NCBI GenBank assembly: GCA_037893245.1
Contig: JBAIAA010000095.1
Coordinates: 620,001 to 684,000, forward strand
From: Crossaster papposus
Lineage: Eukaryota > Echinodermata > Asteroidea > Velatida > Solasteridae
Reading direction: 5' to 3'
Length of the DNA stretch: 64,000 nt
This document shows, in pieces, positions 1 through 13,500 of the stretch. The notes below the pieces were generated by a model. The model was given only the letters and a program-made list of their open reading frames with translations. It did not search any database and was not told the DNA's origin. Within the stretch, counting starts at the first letter, position 1. The number at the start of each line of letters is the position of its first letter. The translations under genes were made by a program, and so were the position numbers.

Positions 1-520
1 GCTGCATTCGGTATAATATTTTCACATCCTACTGCGCGTCTGGGCCAGTGTTAACTGCGAGCGAATGTGCGTGTGTAATGTGTGTATGAGAGGTAAGTTG
101 TTTGCAAAGACCATAGAGCGCCGCGCAGCGGCGCTCGACTAGTCCTCTAGGATCTTTGGTTGTTTGTTGCGTTAATTGTTTTTTGTGGGATCTGCAGATA
201 GATCACACAGACATCGCAAGTTTTGACAGTCGCTATATTTCAGCTCATTTTCTGTGTCATTTTTTAAGATTTATGTCGCATGCAGAATTTCGTTTAATAT
301 ATTTTTTCAGGAGAAAGGACACGGCGGCAATAACAAAAAAGGGCACGGCAACAATTGCCGTGGAAAGGGGGATTTTTGAAGGGCATTGCGGCAATCGGTA
401 GGGGCATCGACGGCAATTGCCGTCGTTGCCGTCGTGAAGTATCAGGGCTGATTTTACACACGTACCCAATGGCAATGAAGTTTTTTTAACTGGACTTCAG
501 GGTTGGATAACGATCTTTTC

Positions 521-604
521 ACGGTTGTAGGGGATCAACACATCGCGGCATTGTTGGAAGGGAAGCACGGTTGTAGGGGATCAACACATCGCGGCATTGT
601 TAGA
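521..604. repeat. 46-base direct duplication
   Basis: ACGGTTGTAGGGGATCAACA and the following bases occur at 521 and again at 567 with almost no change. Confidence 0.85.
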
Positions 605-980
605 ATGAAAACATGGCCACAATGTCCGGAGAGTTAAGCTAATTGGTTGACCGCATTATTGAGTAAGATTGCGGCGTTCAAAGAATTCTTCACACAAAGA
701 CCGTCACTTTGAACTCAAGCGACATCAGATAAGGCGCACCGAAAGATAAGGCGCGGCGATGTTTTTGTGGTCTAGAAAGTCAGATAAGCCGCGTCTTGTC
801 CGCAGGAAATTACGGTACAATGAAATCTCTAAATTACGAAATTTCTAAAATTAAGTCCAATGCGAATGTGGATGTGGATTTTGTCACTCCGAACCAAATT
901 GGTATTTGAAGCGACTTATAGTTTGACCAAAATAGATTTTGATGTGAAGTATGCGAAATTGTGCAAAATAATGTGTGACC

Positions 981-1374
981 GGCTATACAAAAAAGTGTAT
1001 TATGTTGCAAAAGAAATGAAATTGAGTTATATACATGGTTAAAAAGCCCACAACGTAAGCTTTCATTTGGTATTTAATAGAGCTCCATAGCCCCTCTCAT
1101 TTTAGAGATATGACGTGTTTATTGATTACTTCCTTGGAGTTCAAATTACACAACTGAAAAAACAGGCTTTGAAATAGCCGGCTCTGTTGTACAAAAATGG
1201 TCGGTTTTTCCACTTTATTCATCAAAATCAACATTTCTTTCAATGAAACCTGAAACTGTAGGTATTAAAGATGTCATTCATGACAACAAATAAAAATCAC
1301 AATCAACGTTGAGCGGGCCATTACATGATAGTGCATAGCGCGACTTAATACACCTTTTTGTAGAGCCGGTCACA
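981..1374. mobile_element. MITE family C, copy 1
   Basis: Inverted ends TGTGACCGGCT(A)TACAAAAAAG at 981 and its complement at 1,346-1,374. The interior matches the copy at 8,879-9,480, including GGCTTTGAAATAGCC. Confidence 0.75.
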
Positions 1375-1436
1375 GATATCCTACCTTTACGGTGTGGTAT
1401 TTTTTTTATAAACAGGAAGTTCTTGTACAAACTCAC

Positions 1437-1550
1437 GTGTTCGCGTCTGTATCCTGACGTCTTTTCATTGCTTAGTCTGCGCACCAGATTTAGTATCGGC
1501 TTCCGGGAAATCCTGGGGGAGTCTACAAAGGCAAATTTGGCCGTGCCCTC
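1437..1550 (-). CDS. RALGDS: RALGDS-like exon 10, last visible exon
   Basis: 38 codons, phase 0 at both ends, TTTCAG acceptor and GTGAGT donor. It opens EGTAKFAFVDS, matching the conserved 'EGTSKFA' of the family, followed by a basic variable linker. The next expected block (PYLGTFLTDL) is not present in bases 1-1,436, so the gene runs off the left edge. Confidence 0.9.
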
Positions 1551-4500
1551 CTGAAATGCAAAACGGACAGGAAATGTTGAATCAAAAACCTAGTTTTGTG
1601 AAGCCGATTACATGTACGTCGCTTAACAAATTATCATGCTAAGCAAGAAGATCGCAGGGAACCAGTCACAGGCATTATACCTAGCATGAATTTCCACCGG
1701 TGACGTTTTTTTTTTTTTTGCTTAGCAAAAAGTTTTTCAGTACATTAAATGTAAAAGCGGCAGAAATAAAAAAAGACACCGTTTTTAAAACAAAAACCTA
1801 CTAGTCTTAAAATAATGGGCTGGTCGGAATTTCCCAATTTCCTGTAGAAGATTATCCCTATTTCCGTTGTGCTAGAAATGGAAGACATTCAAAACCTCAA
1901 GGAATTATCTTGAAAGCTTGGGGATTTGTTTGTAGTCACATCTACCGAGTTTCTAACGTTGCTTTGTCATCGTTCGCACTTTTAATTTTTTCCCTGTAAT
2001 ATGTGTCCTGGCACCACGAACTGGGTGCAAAATCGCGAAATTAAAAAGTTGACATTATTAAATTTATTACATAAGTCCTTAGCTTTCTAATGGTGTATTG
2101 TGTGTTGCTGTAACTTATTCCTAGTTGCCACTATACTCTTTTGAAATAGCCAAAGTCATGCTCCTTTGTTTTGAGAAAATGGAGTTCAAAGTCTGTGAAC
2201 CGTGCCAACTATACTATCACTCAGTACAATTCAGCCACAACAACAAAAAAACTTTACAGTTTTAATTGATCGATATGATAAAGAAGTTTTTTTTGTATGT
2301 AAAAATGTTAACAACTCCAAAACGAACTCCCACTTGAAAAATTGACGTTTTGGCCAATAACTTGTTTTGGCAATGTGCGACTTTCCGCTCATTTCGTGGT
2401 GCCAGCACCCGATTTCACTAAACTTTGCGACACGTCGCAACTCGAGTTACGAAGAGTAACACGTCGCATCTCGCGACGCGTCGTACGATCCATTTCACTA
2501 AAGTTACGATGTGTTCAACGCGTCGCAAATACCTTGACAACGGCAAGTAACACGTCGTAAGTTACGAAGTGTATTTGGGTCGTCGTAAAACGAGACTAGA
2601 ATACTCAGAGAATGTGTTGGAAGTTGTAAATGAAACATTTATCGTAGTCATATGAATAAACCTTCAATAGTGCACTTGAATGGTCCACAGCAAGCTTGTT
2701 TTTCGTTAAAATTGCATCGTACGTCAGCCATTTTGATTTACATTTTTGAAGCTTTGCGAGAAGAAATTCGACGACTCTTTGCTGAATACCAGACGGCTAT
2801 TTACTGTGAGTTGAAAAGGTACATACAACAGTCGTTGTTTTGTGCTATAAATACACCTACGACGCGTCGCACATACGACGTGTTTCAAGAAATCGATTTC
2901 AAGACGCGTCGCAGCTGCGACGCGTCGTAGAGATACGACGCGTCGCAGGGCTGCGATGCGTCGTAAGTTAAGAAGAGTTTAGTGAAATCGGGTGCAGGTC
3001 ACATATGGCAAAAGGAAGGTAGGTCCTTTCAAATGGTTTTACCCTACCTTATACCAGAAACTACCATACACTGTACATGTACACCTCCAAATAGATCTTT
3101 GAAATGATGTATTGAGAACAACTGTTAAACGAACATGAAGAACATTTTTTTTCTTTTTCTCATCTGATTCTTGTATTTTCATGGCCTACCTTCATAAGAA
3201 GCTCTCGACTCATTTCAAAATTGTTGTCGTCCATGAAAATGCTGGCGAGGTCTTCGAAGAGAAGTACATGCGCTCTGGAATAAAAAAGTATAACAAATCA
3301 TTGATTAATATGGTATTTTGTCCAATTGTTATTTTATCTATTTTTGCCACACTGTTTAGAAATCAGAAATTCAACACTTGGGCTATATCTTAATATTTCT
3401 CGATGACTATGCCCGATTACAGGTACAGTGAACAAACTTTTTTCTTGTTACCTTGGTACCGCGTTCCAAATTTTCTTGAGTCGATAGACCGGATGGGTTT
3501 GAAGTCCGGCGATGATCGCTTTGGCCGAGGAGAAGTTCTTCATCTCTCGACAGACCTGGGGAGCAAACATGGTTGTCTTGTGACTGACTTGTGGTTGTCT
3601 TACGTCGTACTTGTGGTTGTCTTGCGACTGACTTGTGGCTGTCTTTTGATCGACTTGTGACCGACTTGTGACCGACTTGTGACCGACTTGTGACCGACTT
3701 GTGACCGACTTGTGACCGACTTGTGACCGACTTGTGACCGACTTGTGACCGACTTGTGACCGACTTGTGACCGACTTGTGATCGACTTGTGATCGACTTG
3801 CAACTGTCTTGCGACTGTCTTGCGACTGTCTTGCGATTGTCTAGTGATTGTCTTGTGATTGTCTTGTGGTTGTCTTGTGACTGACTTGCGCTGGTCTTGT
3901 GACCGAATTGTGGTCGTCTTGTGACTGACTTGTGGTTGTCTTGTGACTGACTTGCGCTTGTCTTGTGACTGACTTGCGCTTGTCTTGTGACTGACTTGCG
4001 CTTGTCTTGTGACTGTCTTGTGATCAACTTGAAGTTGTCTTATGACCAAATTGTAGTTGTCTTGTGACTGACTTGTGCTTGTCTGTGACCCCCAAACAAA
4101 TTGCACAAAGTACCCAACTTTAATTGGAAAAAGCCCTTAAATTTGTTGAGCCATATGAATTACCTGAATTCACGTGATCTGCTCAACCTAAATCTTGCGC
4201 AAACACCACAAAAACAAATCTCCTAATCCTCTGCATTTCTCATCAATTCCATGTTTTGCCAGATCCTACCTGTGAGTCACGGATCCATTGTTCCGAGGGT
4301 AAATATTTCCACAACCACAGCTTGCAACATCTGTGGGTGTTCTATTTTTAAGGTCAGCGTGAGTCATGGGTCCCTAACCTTTACTTGCACTAAGGGATCC
4401 CATTATACATACATTTTATCAAGGTTTGCTACACTTTACAATTTTTGTTTTGTATTCATGTTGACTTTTAATAATCTGTAAGTCCTGTTTTACCTTTCTC

Positions 4501-7500
4501 CATTTTTGTTCTTCTGTCAAACCTTTTAAAAACCTATTTCATCGCGATTTTTTGTTATGTCTTCGAGACTCGTCATACATTCACTGTAACACAACTGAAG
4601 TATTTTGAATGTCATTTTCTCAAGATTCAGTTTTGCCACTTCAAGTAAGTTGGTCCATATTTCCGTTTAACCAGTTCGTGCCGGGACTATTTTAACATCA
4701 CCGAGCCGAGGCGCGGGATTATTTTTAACGAAACTCGATCCAAGGCGGGTTCAGGCCGATGGTACCGGGAAGCACACCCACGCAATTCTGGCTTTGCTCG
4801 CTGCTGACAGACATTTCCGGCCTTGCTCGTGACGTGTTTATGCGTCATCCGTTTTGAATCTAGAGAAAACTTTGCGTGTATATATAAAATACGTCTTCCG
4901 GCACGAACTGGTTAATACTGAATCCACTACCCTTTAATGTTGTATACCATTAGAAAGCTCTTGTTCTGTAGAATCCAGATATATAAATATATAATTAAAA
5001 AAACCAAAAAACCTGACTTTTGGCTCATTTTGTGATAACGTGTCACATTAACACTGAATGATCTCAAAACTATTTACCTGTGCCACCTCAATCCACTTCT
5101 TAATTATGGCCGCTCTGTCGTGCGGTCGCAGTGTCTTATCCTCAATGACCGTCGTCATGACGCGGTTGGAGACGTTGTTAAACTGCATCACCGTCGCTTT
5201 GACCGACGCCACGTCGTGATAACTGTCAATTTTCTTCCCACGCCGCGACCACATGCCACCCAGGCAGTGTTGTAGATTGACTTTCCGAAATAAATTCTGG
5301 AGGGGGAAACATTATTTTAATAAGAAAGTAGGCAAGTCACTTTTGAATTCAAACCTACAACGTTCTAAATATTATGGTACTAGAGTTTAGGTGTGTATTT
5401 ACGCGTAGTTTACGGGATTCGCACCAGTAACCAGAAAAAGCTAGTGTACTAAAGTTCTATCCAACTGTTTATTCCTACGTTCATTTCTTTCTTAATCCTA
5501 ATTCCCTGTGGTTTTGTGCAAATTTCTATTAAATGTGGAAGATTCTGGACTTTTTGATCTGGATACCAACCTACAACCTCTGAAAAACTGAACTAGAGTT
5601 CTACCAACTGTATCCCCACAATTTTGTTTTTAGTTGGATTTGAACCCATAACATCCAAAATCAGTGCAATAGAGTTCTACCAACTGCATCCCTACAATTC
5701 TGTCTTAAGTTGGATTCAAACCGGGGACCGCTGAAACGGCACCAGAGCACCACCAACTATACTTCTTTAATTCTGTCTTTACCATAACCTTCCAGGGTAT
5801 TTTGGCTAGAAACCCTGCCAGATGCAGCAACATGCATCAATTGTCAAAGTGACAACCCTGCCAAGTGCAGCAAGATCCATCAGGTCAAACTGCCTCAGAG
5901 TCTGTGGTCACCCAACGCAGCAGAATCCATCTCTGGCATTGTTCAATAGGGACTAGCTCTCAATAGTCTTAGAATGTGGTGTTAACGTGCTGGTGTTGAC
6001 AGCGGAATGCATCAAAGTGCACCCAACTGTTTGTCCTGATGCACTATGCTGCGTCTGGCAGGGTTATGGTTAAGCTGGATTTAAACCAGGAACCTCTTAA
6101 AATGTTTTACCAGACTACTATTGACTGCTGCCTAATAATTTGATCTGAAGCTGGATTCGAACCCGCAACCTCTTATACACTACCAGAGTCCAACCAACAG
6201 CATCCCTGTAATTCTGTCTTGAGTGAATTTGAACCCGTAACCTCTGAAAAAACGTACCACGGTTTTACCAACTAACAGCCTCACAACTTTGCCTAAAACC
6301 GAGCTGTCGTCCACACAACAAAAAATGTTGTTTATTTTTGTTTTACTTACCGCGTCCATGCATGTGAGCTGTTGCGCCAAAAGTCCGTTGTTGACGTTTT
6401 TGATGTCCATGAACATGTTGTCCATCATAACATCGTCTACTTCGTCACACATGCTAGCCTGAAATGCCAACTGATTGCTCACCTCTGCAAAGGAAACGAT
6501 GGGGGAAAGCACACAATAGGGGGAGTGCCAGGCTAGGTTTGCTTTTAAATTAATAAATGTGGTGCAGAGTACTGTGTAACAATGTTGAAATTAAATCCTT
6601 TTTTACTCCTTATAAGTTATCACCAGGGGCCAAATTTGCTTAGCATGACAATTTGTCCTTGGCAAAAACAAGGTTACAGACCAAATTTTTACCTGATTTT
6701 TATTGTTCTGGATCGAAATCAGGCTGTTTTTTTTTGCTCAGCATGAAAAACACGTCTAATTTTAGCTGGTAACCTGTTTTTAATGAGCAAATATTTTGTT
6801 GTGCTTAGCAAATTGTTTTGCTTAGCGACTTGAGCTGCTAAGCACACACATTAAATGCTTAGCGTGAAAATTCTTCATTGGAAACAAGTTACAAAACCAA
6901 TTTTAAGGCGATGTATATTATTTGTGACTGGTATTCAGTCGGTTTTTGCTTTATAGCAAGAAAAGTACATGGAGTTTTGGCTGCATGGTAACCTGTTTTA
7001 CGGAACAAGACTAATTATTTCTGCTTAGCAAATTGGCTCGTGTCCATTATCACAAGTACCCACAACAGCATTGTGGCATTACTTCCTTGTTCAATTATCA
7101 AAATAGTATTAAACTACATCTAGTCAGTTTTCCTTATGGTTCATTTTAAAATATTTTAACAAATCTATGTCCTCTTTTTTTCTTCATATATGTGAGGTGT
7201 TCTGGCAAAATGAGACGGAATTGGAACAGGCTATAGAAGAAAAAATTGCAAATTAGTGAATGGTAGTAATTTGTTTCAAATTTTCAGATTTATTTATTTT
7301 TGTAATCTTTGTTATGTCTACGAACCATATTTCTAAAGAAATAGTAACAAAGTAATGGAATAACAGTGTTTTTAAGAAAAAACAATTGATATTTTTCCAT
7401 ATCAAATGTACAAAACTCAAAGGCCTTTTCCCCAATATTTTACTTTTGCGACCTTTTGGTAAATGCAAACTTAAACAGTCATAACTTGTTATTGGATTGT

Positions 7501-10500
7501 CCACTTGAACTATAAGAAACAGCAATATAAGGATAATTTTATCCTCTTTTCTAATATCTAAGAATCCTCAATTCAACCTCTGCCCAGTTCCGACTCATTT
7601 TGCCAGAACCCTTCACATATCATCTCAATGAAGGTCAATCAGTGCAAAAGTGGCATCAAGATACTCTTTTCTAAAAGAACATATCTAATGTTGCTAGTAT
7701 CGTGACTTTGGGTGTGATCCCTGGTCGCATGGCAATTACGGGTTTGTGGCTTCCGACTATCATGCTCCCTAACAAAGATACATATGACTAATTTGGGGAA
7801 CAGCCAACATATAGGACTGGATAGCTCAGTTGGTAAAGCACCGGAACGGTACTCCGGAGGTCGCTGGTTCAAGCCCCGCTCCAGTCAATTTCTTTGTTCA
7901 ATTTTCAGAATAATTTTAACTGCATCTAGTCAGTTTCTGTTGTGGCTCATTTGGGTAAATAATGACAGTGTCGATCACTGACATCTTGGGACATGACTAA
8001 GTACCACATGACACGAGCCCCTGGATTTTAAAAATCTCCGAGGCTTTCAAAACTTTCACTTATAGTTCTACAATCTCGGCCTAAACTTTACTAACATCCT
8101 GCTGTCCAGGGTCGTCAAGGTCAAACGCCCAACGATCCGCGACAACGCTGTCTTTACACTTTGCAAGCTGGTGTGATTAAACGCGACATTTTCCTGGAGG
8201 TTTGCCAAAATCAACGCGCTAAAAACACCCAGGGTACTTCCTTTAAAAATAGCAGGAAAACAGTCTAGTTTTTTTAACCAAGGGGCTCAATACAAATTGT
8301 TGGCACCGGATATTATGTTAAACACATCAAGATCGTTTGTTTCGATTGTTTTGTTTGTTTCCAATAATAACACCACTCAAAAACTTGTTCAAAACTTAAA
8401 CCCGTTGGATTTCCAGCAGATTGGATATTTGAGGAATTCTGAAAAAAATGAGTCAGAACTGGTCGAGGTCGAAAAATAAGGGGTTTGAAGGTATTAGGAA
8501 AGATAATTTTAAATATTGTTTGTTGCACTTGAATCGGACATTCCATTTACAAGTTATGGCTGAAAAATGTTGGCAGCACATGCGCCGACAAATATCACCG
8601 ACATTTATCAATACCAATTGACAATTATCATGCGGCCGCGCAGTGGATAAGTTCAAGTGTGCCCAAAATCACCTTTATTGGAGGTCTAAACTAGTACATA
8701 ACTATTTATTGAGCTCATTGTGACTTTAGAAGACGTCATTCCAGCCTGGCGTTGTTGTTGTTTTCGACTGCCGAAAAAGAAGACGATTTCAAAGGAAGCT
8801 TCAGTCCGACAATGACATTTTGTTAAATGCCTATATTAACATTTCTTGGTTCACATTTCGCCACAATTGCATCCAATATGTGACCGACTCTACAAAAAAG
8901 GGTATTATGTTGCGCTGTGCATTATCATGTAATGGCCTATTCAATGTTGAGAGGGTAAACATTTCATCAAAATGTGATTTACATATTTTGCAATGAATGA
9001 CATCTTTAATACCAATAGTTTCAGGTTTCATTCAAAGAAATGTTAATTTTGATGACTAAAGTGGAAAACACAACTATTTTGTGTGCATCGTTCTGTTGTT
9101 TTACAACAGAGCCAGCTATTTCAAAGCCTGTTTTCTCAGTTGTGTAATTTCAACTCCAAGGAAGTAATCATTAATTAATTAATGTTAGTTCTTATATAGC
9201 GCTTTAGACTCCCACAATGTGGGTGTATCAAAGCGCTTTACAACTATTATCCCTGTTCACCAGGAACGAGACCATTTCTGCAGCAGCTCAAGATCAGCGC
9301 ATGTGGTCTCTACCTTCACAGGTACCCATTACAATATGCCAACATGTCATATCTCCAGAACGGGAGGGGCTATGGAGCTCTATTATATACCTAATGGAAG
9401 CTGACGTTGTAGGCTTTCCTACCATATAACTCAATTTCACTGTTTTGTGACATAATACCCCTTTTTGTGGAGTGGGTCACATAATACTATGTTCAGACAA
9501 GTGACTTGATGTGGAAAACTTTTAAAAAACACTAAAATGGCTTACAAATTTACTTGATTTGTGAGAAAAAAATGACTTGTGACTTGTCTTGTGAAAACAT
9601 GGTTAGAACTTAATAGAAGACTACAAGATTACTGAACAAGTCGAGAGCAGTAGCAGGAGCGTACCGCAAAAAAGCCATGGGTGGCAAGGAGGTTAAAATG
9701 CTCACCGTTTTCCTTAACTTCTTCCTTGAAGAATTCCATCCTCCTTCGCGCCCGTTCCCCGAGCTCCAGATCGAAGACCTCTTTGGCAAACTCTTGCAGC
9801 AACCCGAGACAGGGGTAGTCTGGCGGCTCCCGAAAATCATTCAGATTTTCGTCCAACCACATCAAAATGACCGAACGGATGTTCCTTCATTCGTAAACAA
9901 TCAAGTAAAAAAAAAAAGTAAAAAAATATCAAGTTAAGACTTTGAAGTAAAAACAAAAATATATTCTTATCAGGGACAAAGTTCATAAGGCTGCTTAGCA
10001 CACAAAAATGCCTAGCACAAAATTAATGCTTAGCACAAAATTAATGCTTAGCACAAAAATAATGCTTAGCACCAAAAAAAAGCTGAGCACCAACAAAATT
10101 GTGCTAAGTAAAAAGGGGTTACCAGCCAAAACTCCATGTGCTTTTTACCTACGAATCCTCAGTGCTACGACTTTAAATGTTAGTAGCATTGGGGACACGG
10201 GAACTTGTAAGTCAAGTACCGAGTATCCAACCATCGATTCCGTGCAAAATTTGAATACAAAGAATCGAGTCCGTGCAAAATTTGAGTACAAAGAATCGAG
10301 TCCGTGCAAAATTTGAATACAAAGAATCGAGTCCGTGCAAAATTTGAGTACAAAGAATCGAGTCTGTGCAAAATTTGAATACAAAGAATCGAGTCTGTGC
10401 AAAATTTGAATACAAAGAATCAAGTCCGTGCCAAATTTGAGTACAACGAATCGAGTTCGGGCCAAGTCCAAATAATTTACAGGCCGAGTGCTTGCGTGTA

Positions 10501-13500
10501 CTCGAGTTGTATTCGAATGCAACTAGTACGAGTACTCCAACACTGACTCTTATATTGAATTGTGGCCTGATCAAGGGAAATGGGTTACATGTCGTTTTCC
10601 AATCCAGTGGTGCTGAAAATCACTCAAAAATATATATTTCTCATCAAAAATCTGCTAAGATACATGTACTTTGGGAATATATATAATTGAAGAGTTAACT
10701 GAGTAAATACTACAAAAATCGGCATTTCCGTTGTTTTGGCCTGTACGACTATAAGACAATAGCGACATGCGACTCATTTCTCTTGATCGGGCCACAATTA
10801 TGAAAATCCACAAAAATCCTTTGTGACATTTCAACTCGCCCAGTTGGTTTCCTAAAAACATTTGAATACAAAGTCCCGTCCTTAAATAGTTCAGGGCAGT
10901 CAATGAACACCGGATGAGTAATTTCACAACTACTCACGTTGCTTGAACAAATTTCCAGGGACCACTAAAGTCAAAACAGGGAAGTACCATACTTGTTGCA
11001 ACAAGACGAATAAGATAACACCGTCGCGTGCATATTAACCCACATTGATCATTGATAGCCGGAATATGAGAGTGTTTTCAAGAGCCAGACCAAATTAAAA
11101 TAAACACTTTGTTTCCGGGAGAGTTGGAACAGTGTAAGGGTCGATTGCTGCTCTGTGAATCATAACAGAGAGTGTGGTTCAATCATTCCTTCTTGGAATT
11201 ACCAAAAAAGAGGAATTTTATTTCCATTTACATTTGGGAAATACTGATTACGAAATTCAACAAATTATGTATTTGTATACCTTCCTAAAAAAATTGAAAA
11301 TTTAGAAAATGGCTTGTGATTTAGTTATGATCGGCTTGTGATATATTTAATATCGGCTTGTGATATATTTAAGATCGGCTTGTGATATATCTATGATTGG
11401 CTACTATAAATTGGCTTGTGATTTGTCATGTGATTGACTTGTGATTGACTTGCGATTGGCTTGTGATTGACTTGTGATTGCTTATGGTTTACTTATGATT
11501 TCGTGACATAAATACAACACTGGTTTGGCCCCATGGAGAGTTTCTTTCAATAAAGCTGTATATTTCCTTTTGGGAAAAACAAATTGAGAAAGTTGCCCAG
11601 TTAAATAAAAACTTACAGAACACATACATGTACACAGTATAACAATGGCTTCTAAAACTACATTTTTCACTTTATTGCATTCCTAAATTGTGGTACTTTT
11701 AAAAAACTCATCAAAACTGTCTTCATGCAATATGGAGTTCAGAGGGTTCAATAAGGTGACAAAATGGCAATTATCACGTTTTGGAAAAACAAAAATCTTC
11801 ATATTTTAAATTGACTTAAAAATGGTCGCATGGAACGATGTGTGTACAAACACAGCTTTTCTGGTGCAATAAACCGTCCTTCAAAAACAATGCCAATATT
11901 ATTAAGTTGAACTACGTACATGTACAGTACAACAGGAAATCCACAAAACCAAAGTTCCGGAATTTTGAAACGATGTCAAGGTGAAGGGAAGAAAACCGAT
12001 AAAGATGAACCAACTAATGCAACAAGTTGCAAAATGCCAGGAAATTTCCATTAGTATTTTGTATTAATTGATTTTCCTTTATTTGTGTTATTAAAGTTTC
12101 AAAATGCCAGGAAATTCCCATTGGTATTTTGTAATACTTGATTTTCTTTTATTTGTGTTAAAGATAGGATACACCCTTTGCAGATATCGAAAATATTTAC
12201 TACCAAATTATTAAGAAATATCTTACTCATTTAAAAGTAAATAATGACTCTAGGCATCCAGCAAAATGATTGCGCTAGATATCCTGTAATTATTCCGAAA
12301 AATAGAATTGTATAAAACAAAATTTGCGATTGCCGGGCGGCGATCGCGACAAAAATCCAATAATAACATATTATCTGGTACACTGACTTGTTCATATAGC
12401 TTGGCACAGTTTAACTTTAAATTCTCCAGACCAAAGACACTGTTGCTATATCACGTGATTCGGGGCAAGCTTTTGCATAGTTACGTAAGAGACGCTCAGC
12501 ACCAATACATTGTTTACAATGGGTGAGAATGGCAAAAAGACACCAGACCATTCCAGAGCTGGGGGTTGCTAGCGTATGACGCGTAAGGCTTGCCCCGAAT
12601 CACGTAATATAGCAACAGCGTCTTTGGTCTGGAGAATTTAAAGTTAAACTGTGCCAAGCTGTGTGAGCAAGTCAGTGTAACAGATGTTATTCAAATTTAA
12701 CTCAGGGTCACGCGCAAATGGCTTATTACCAATGGTGTATCCTAAGGTTGCAAAATGCCAGGAAATTTCCATTGGTATTTGGTAGTAATTGACTTTCTTT
12801 TATTTGTGTTTTTGTTATTTTGTTTGGTTCAATTGGTTGGTTTTGTGTTTTTTTGTGGTTTTTTGGGGGTTTTTTTGGGGGGGGTTGTTTCAGCCCGAAG
12901 GAGGCAAGGGCTGTAGGTTTATTGAACTGAGGTGGAGGTATATAAAACAAGGAACCAGGAAGTCAAGTTAGCTAAACACCTTGTACCTTGAAAAAACACC
13001 TCAATGCAAGTATCACTGAATCCACATGGGACGAAATACAATCACTAGTACAATGTGTCTGTGGTTGTAGATATACCTCTGTTTACGAAATTCAATAATG
13101 TAGACACAGAACACAAATCTTTCATTGCTGTGGGCAGTGACAGATATGATTCGCACATTTCCAGGTAATATTCATTAAGCTCTTCATTAAAAGTAGAATA
13201 CACCATTAGTAATTGCTTGAATTATCATGAATAGGTGGATTTGGGGGGTTGTATTTTATAGTAAATGTCGTTTAACTGACCTGTTCGAAGTTTTACAATC
13301 ATGGATGGTGAGGAAAGCAAAAAAAACAACATTCATTTTTGACCGGCGTCGGGCAGTGGTTCTTATGTTGTTCTAGTTTTTATCGCGATCGCCATCCAGC
13401 AATCATGAACTTTTGTTTATAAAATTCAATTTTTCGGAACAATTACAGGATATCTAGCACAATCGTTTTGCTGGATGCCTACAATCATTATTTACTTTCA

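Larger units (their letters stand above)
1..1436. other. Left-edge intron sequence of RALGDS-like gene
   Basis: Holds GCAATTGCCG-rich repeat sequence (about 310-440, similar to 40,720-40,830), a 46-base tandem duplication at 521-604, and the MITE at 981-1,374. No exon of the missing RasGEF part is visible. Confidence 0.6.
12029..12815. repeat. Triplicated 65-70-base direct repeat around a family B MITE
   Basis: GCAAAATGCCAGGAAATT(T/C)CCATT and following AT-rich sequence to TTTATTTGTGTT occur at 12,029, 12,102 and 12,749. The second and third copies flank the MITE. Confidence 0.8.

Noticed and set aside
156-475. Two opposing short frames near the left edge
   Set aside because: No homology, no codon bias and within repeat-like GCAATTGCCG sequence.
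3452-3459. Donor GTACCA at 3,459 for RALGDS exon 8
   Set aside because: It puts the next exon out of frame. The donor eight bases further restores phase and the conserved VPR residues.
3407-4106. Minus-strand frames of 206 and 168 residues rich in SQDN/HKSVTSRSQVG
   Set aside because: Chance frames through the 11-base array. The true exon in part of this region (3,452-3,555) uses another frame.
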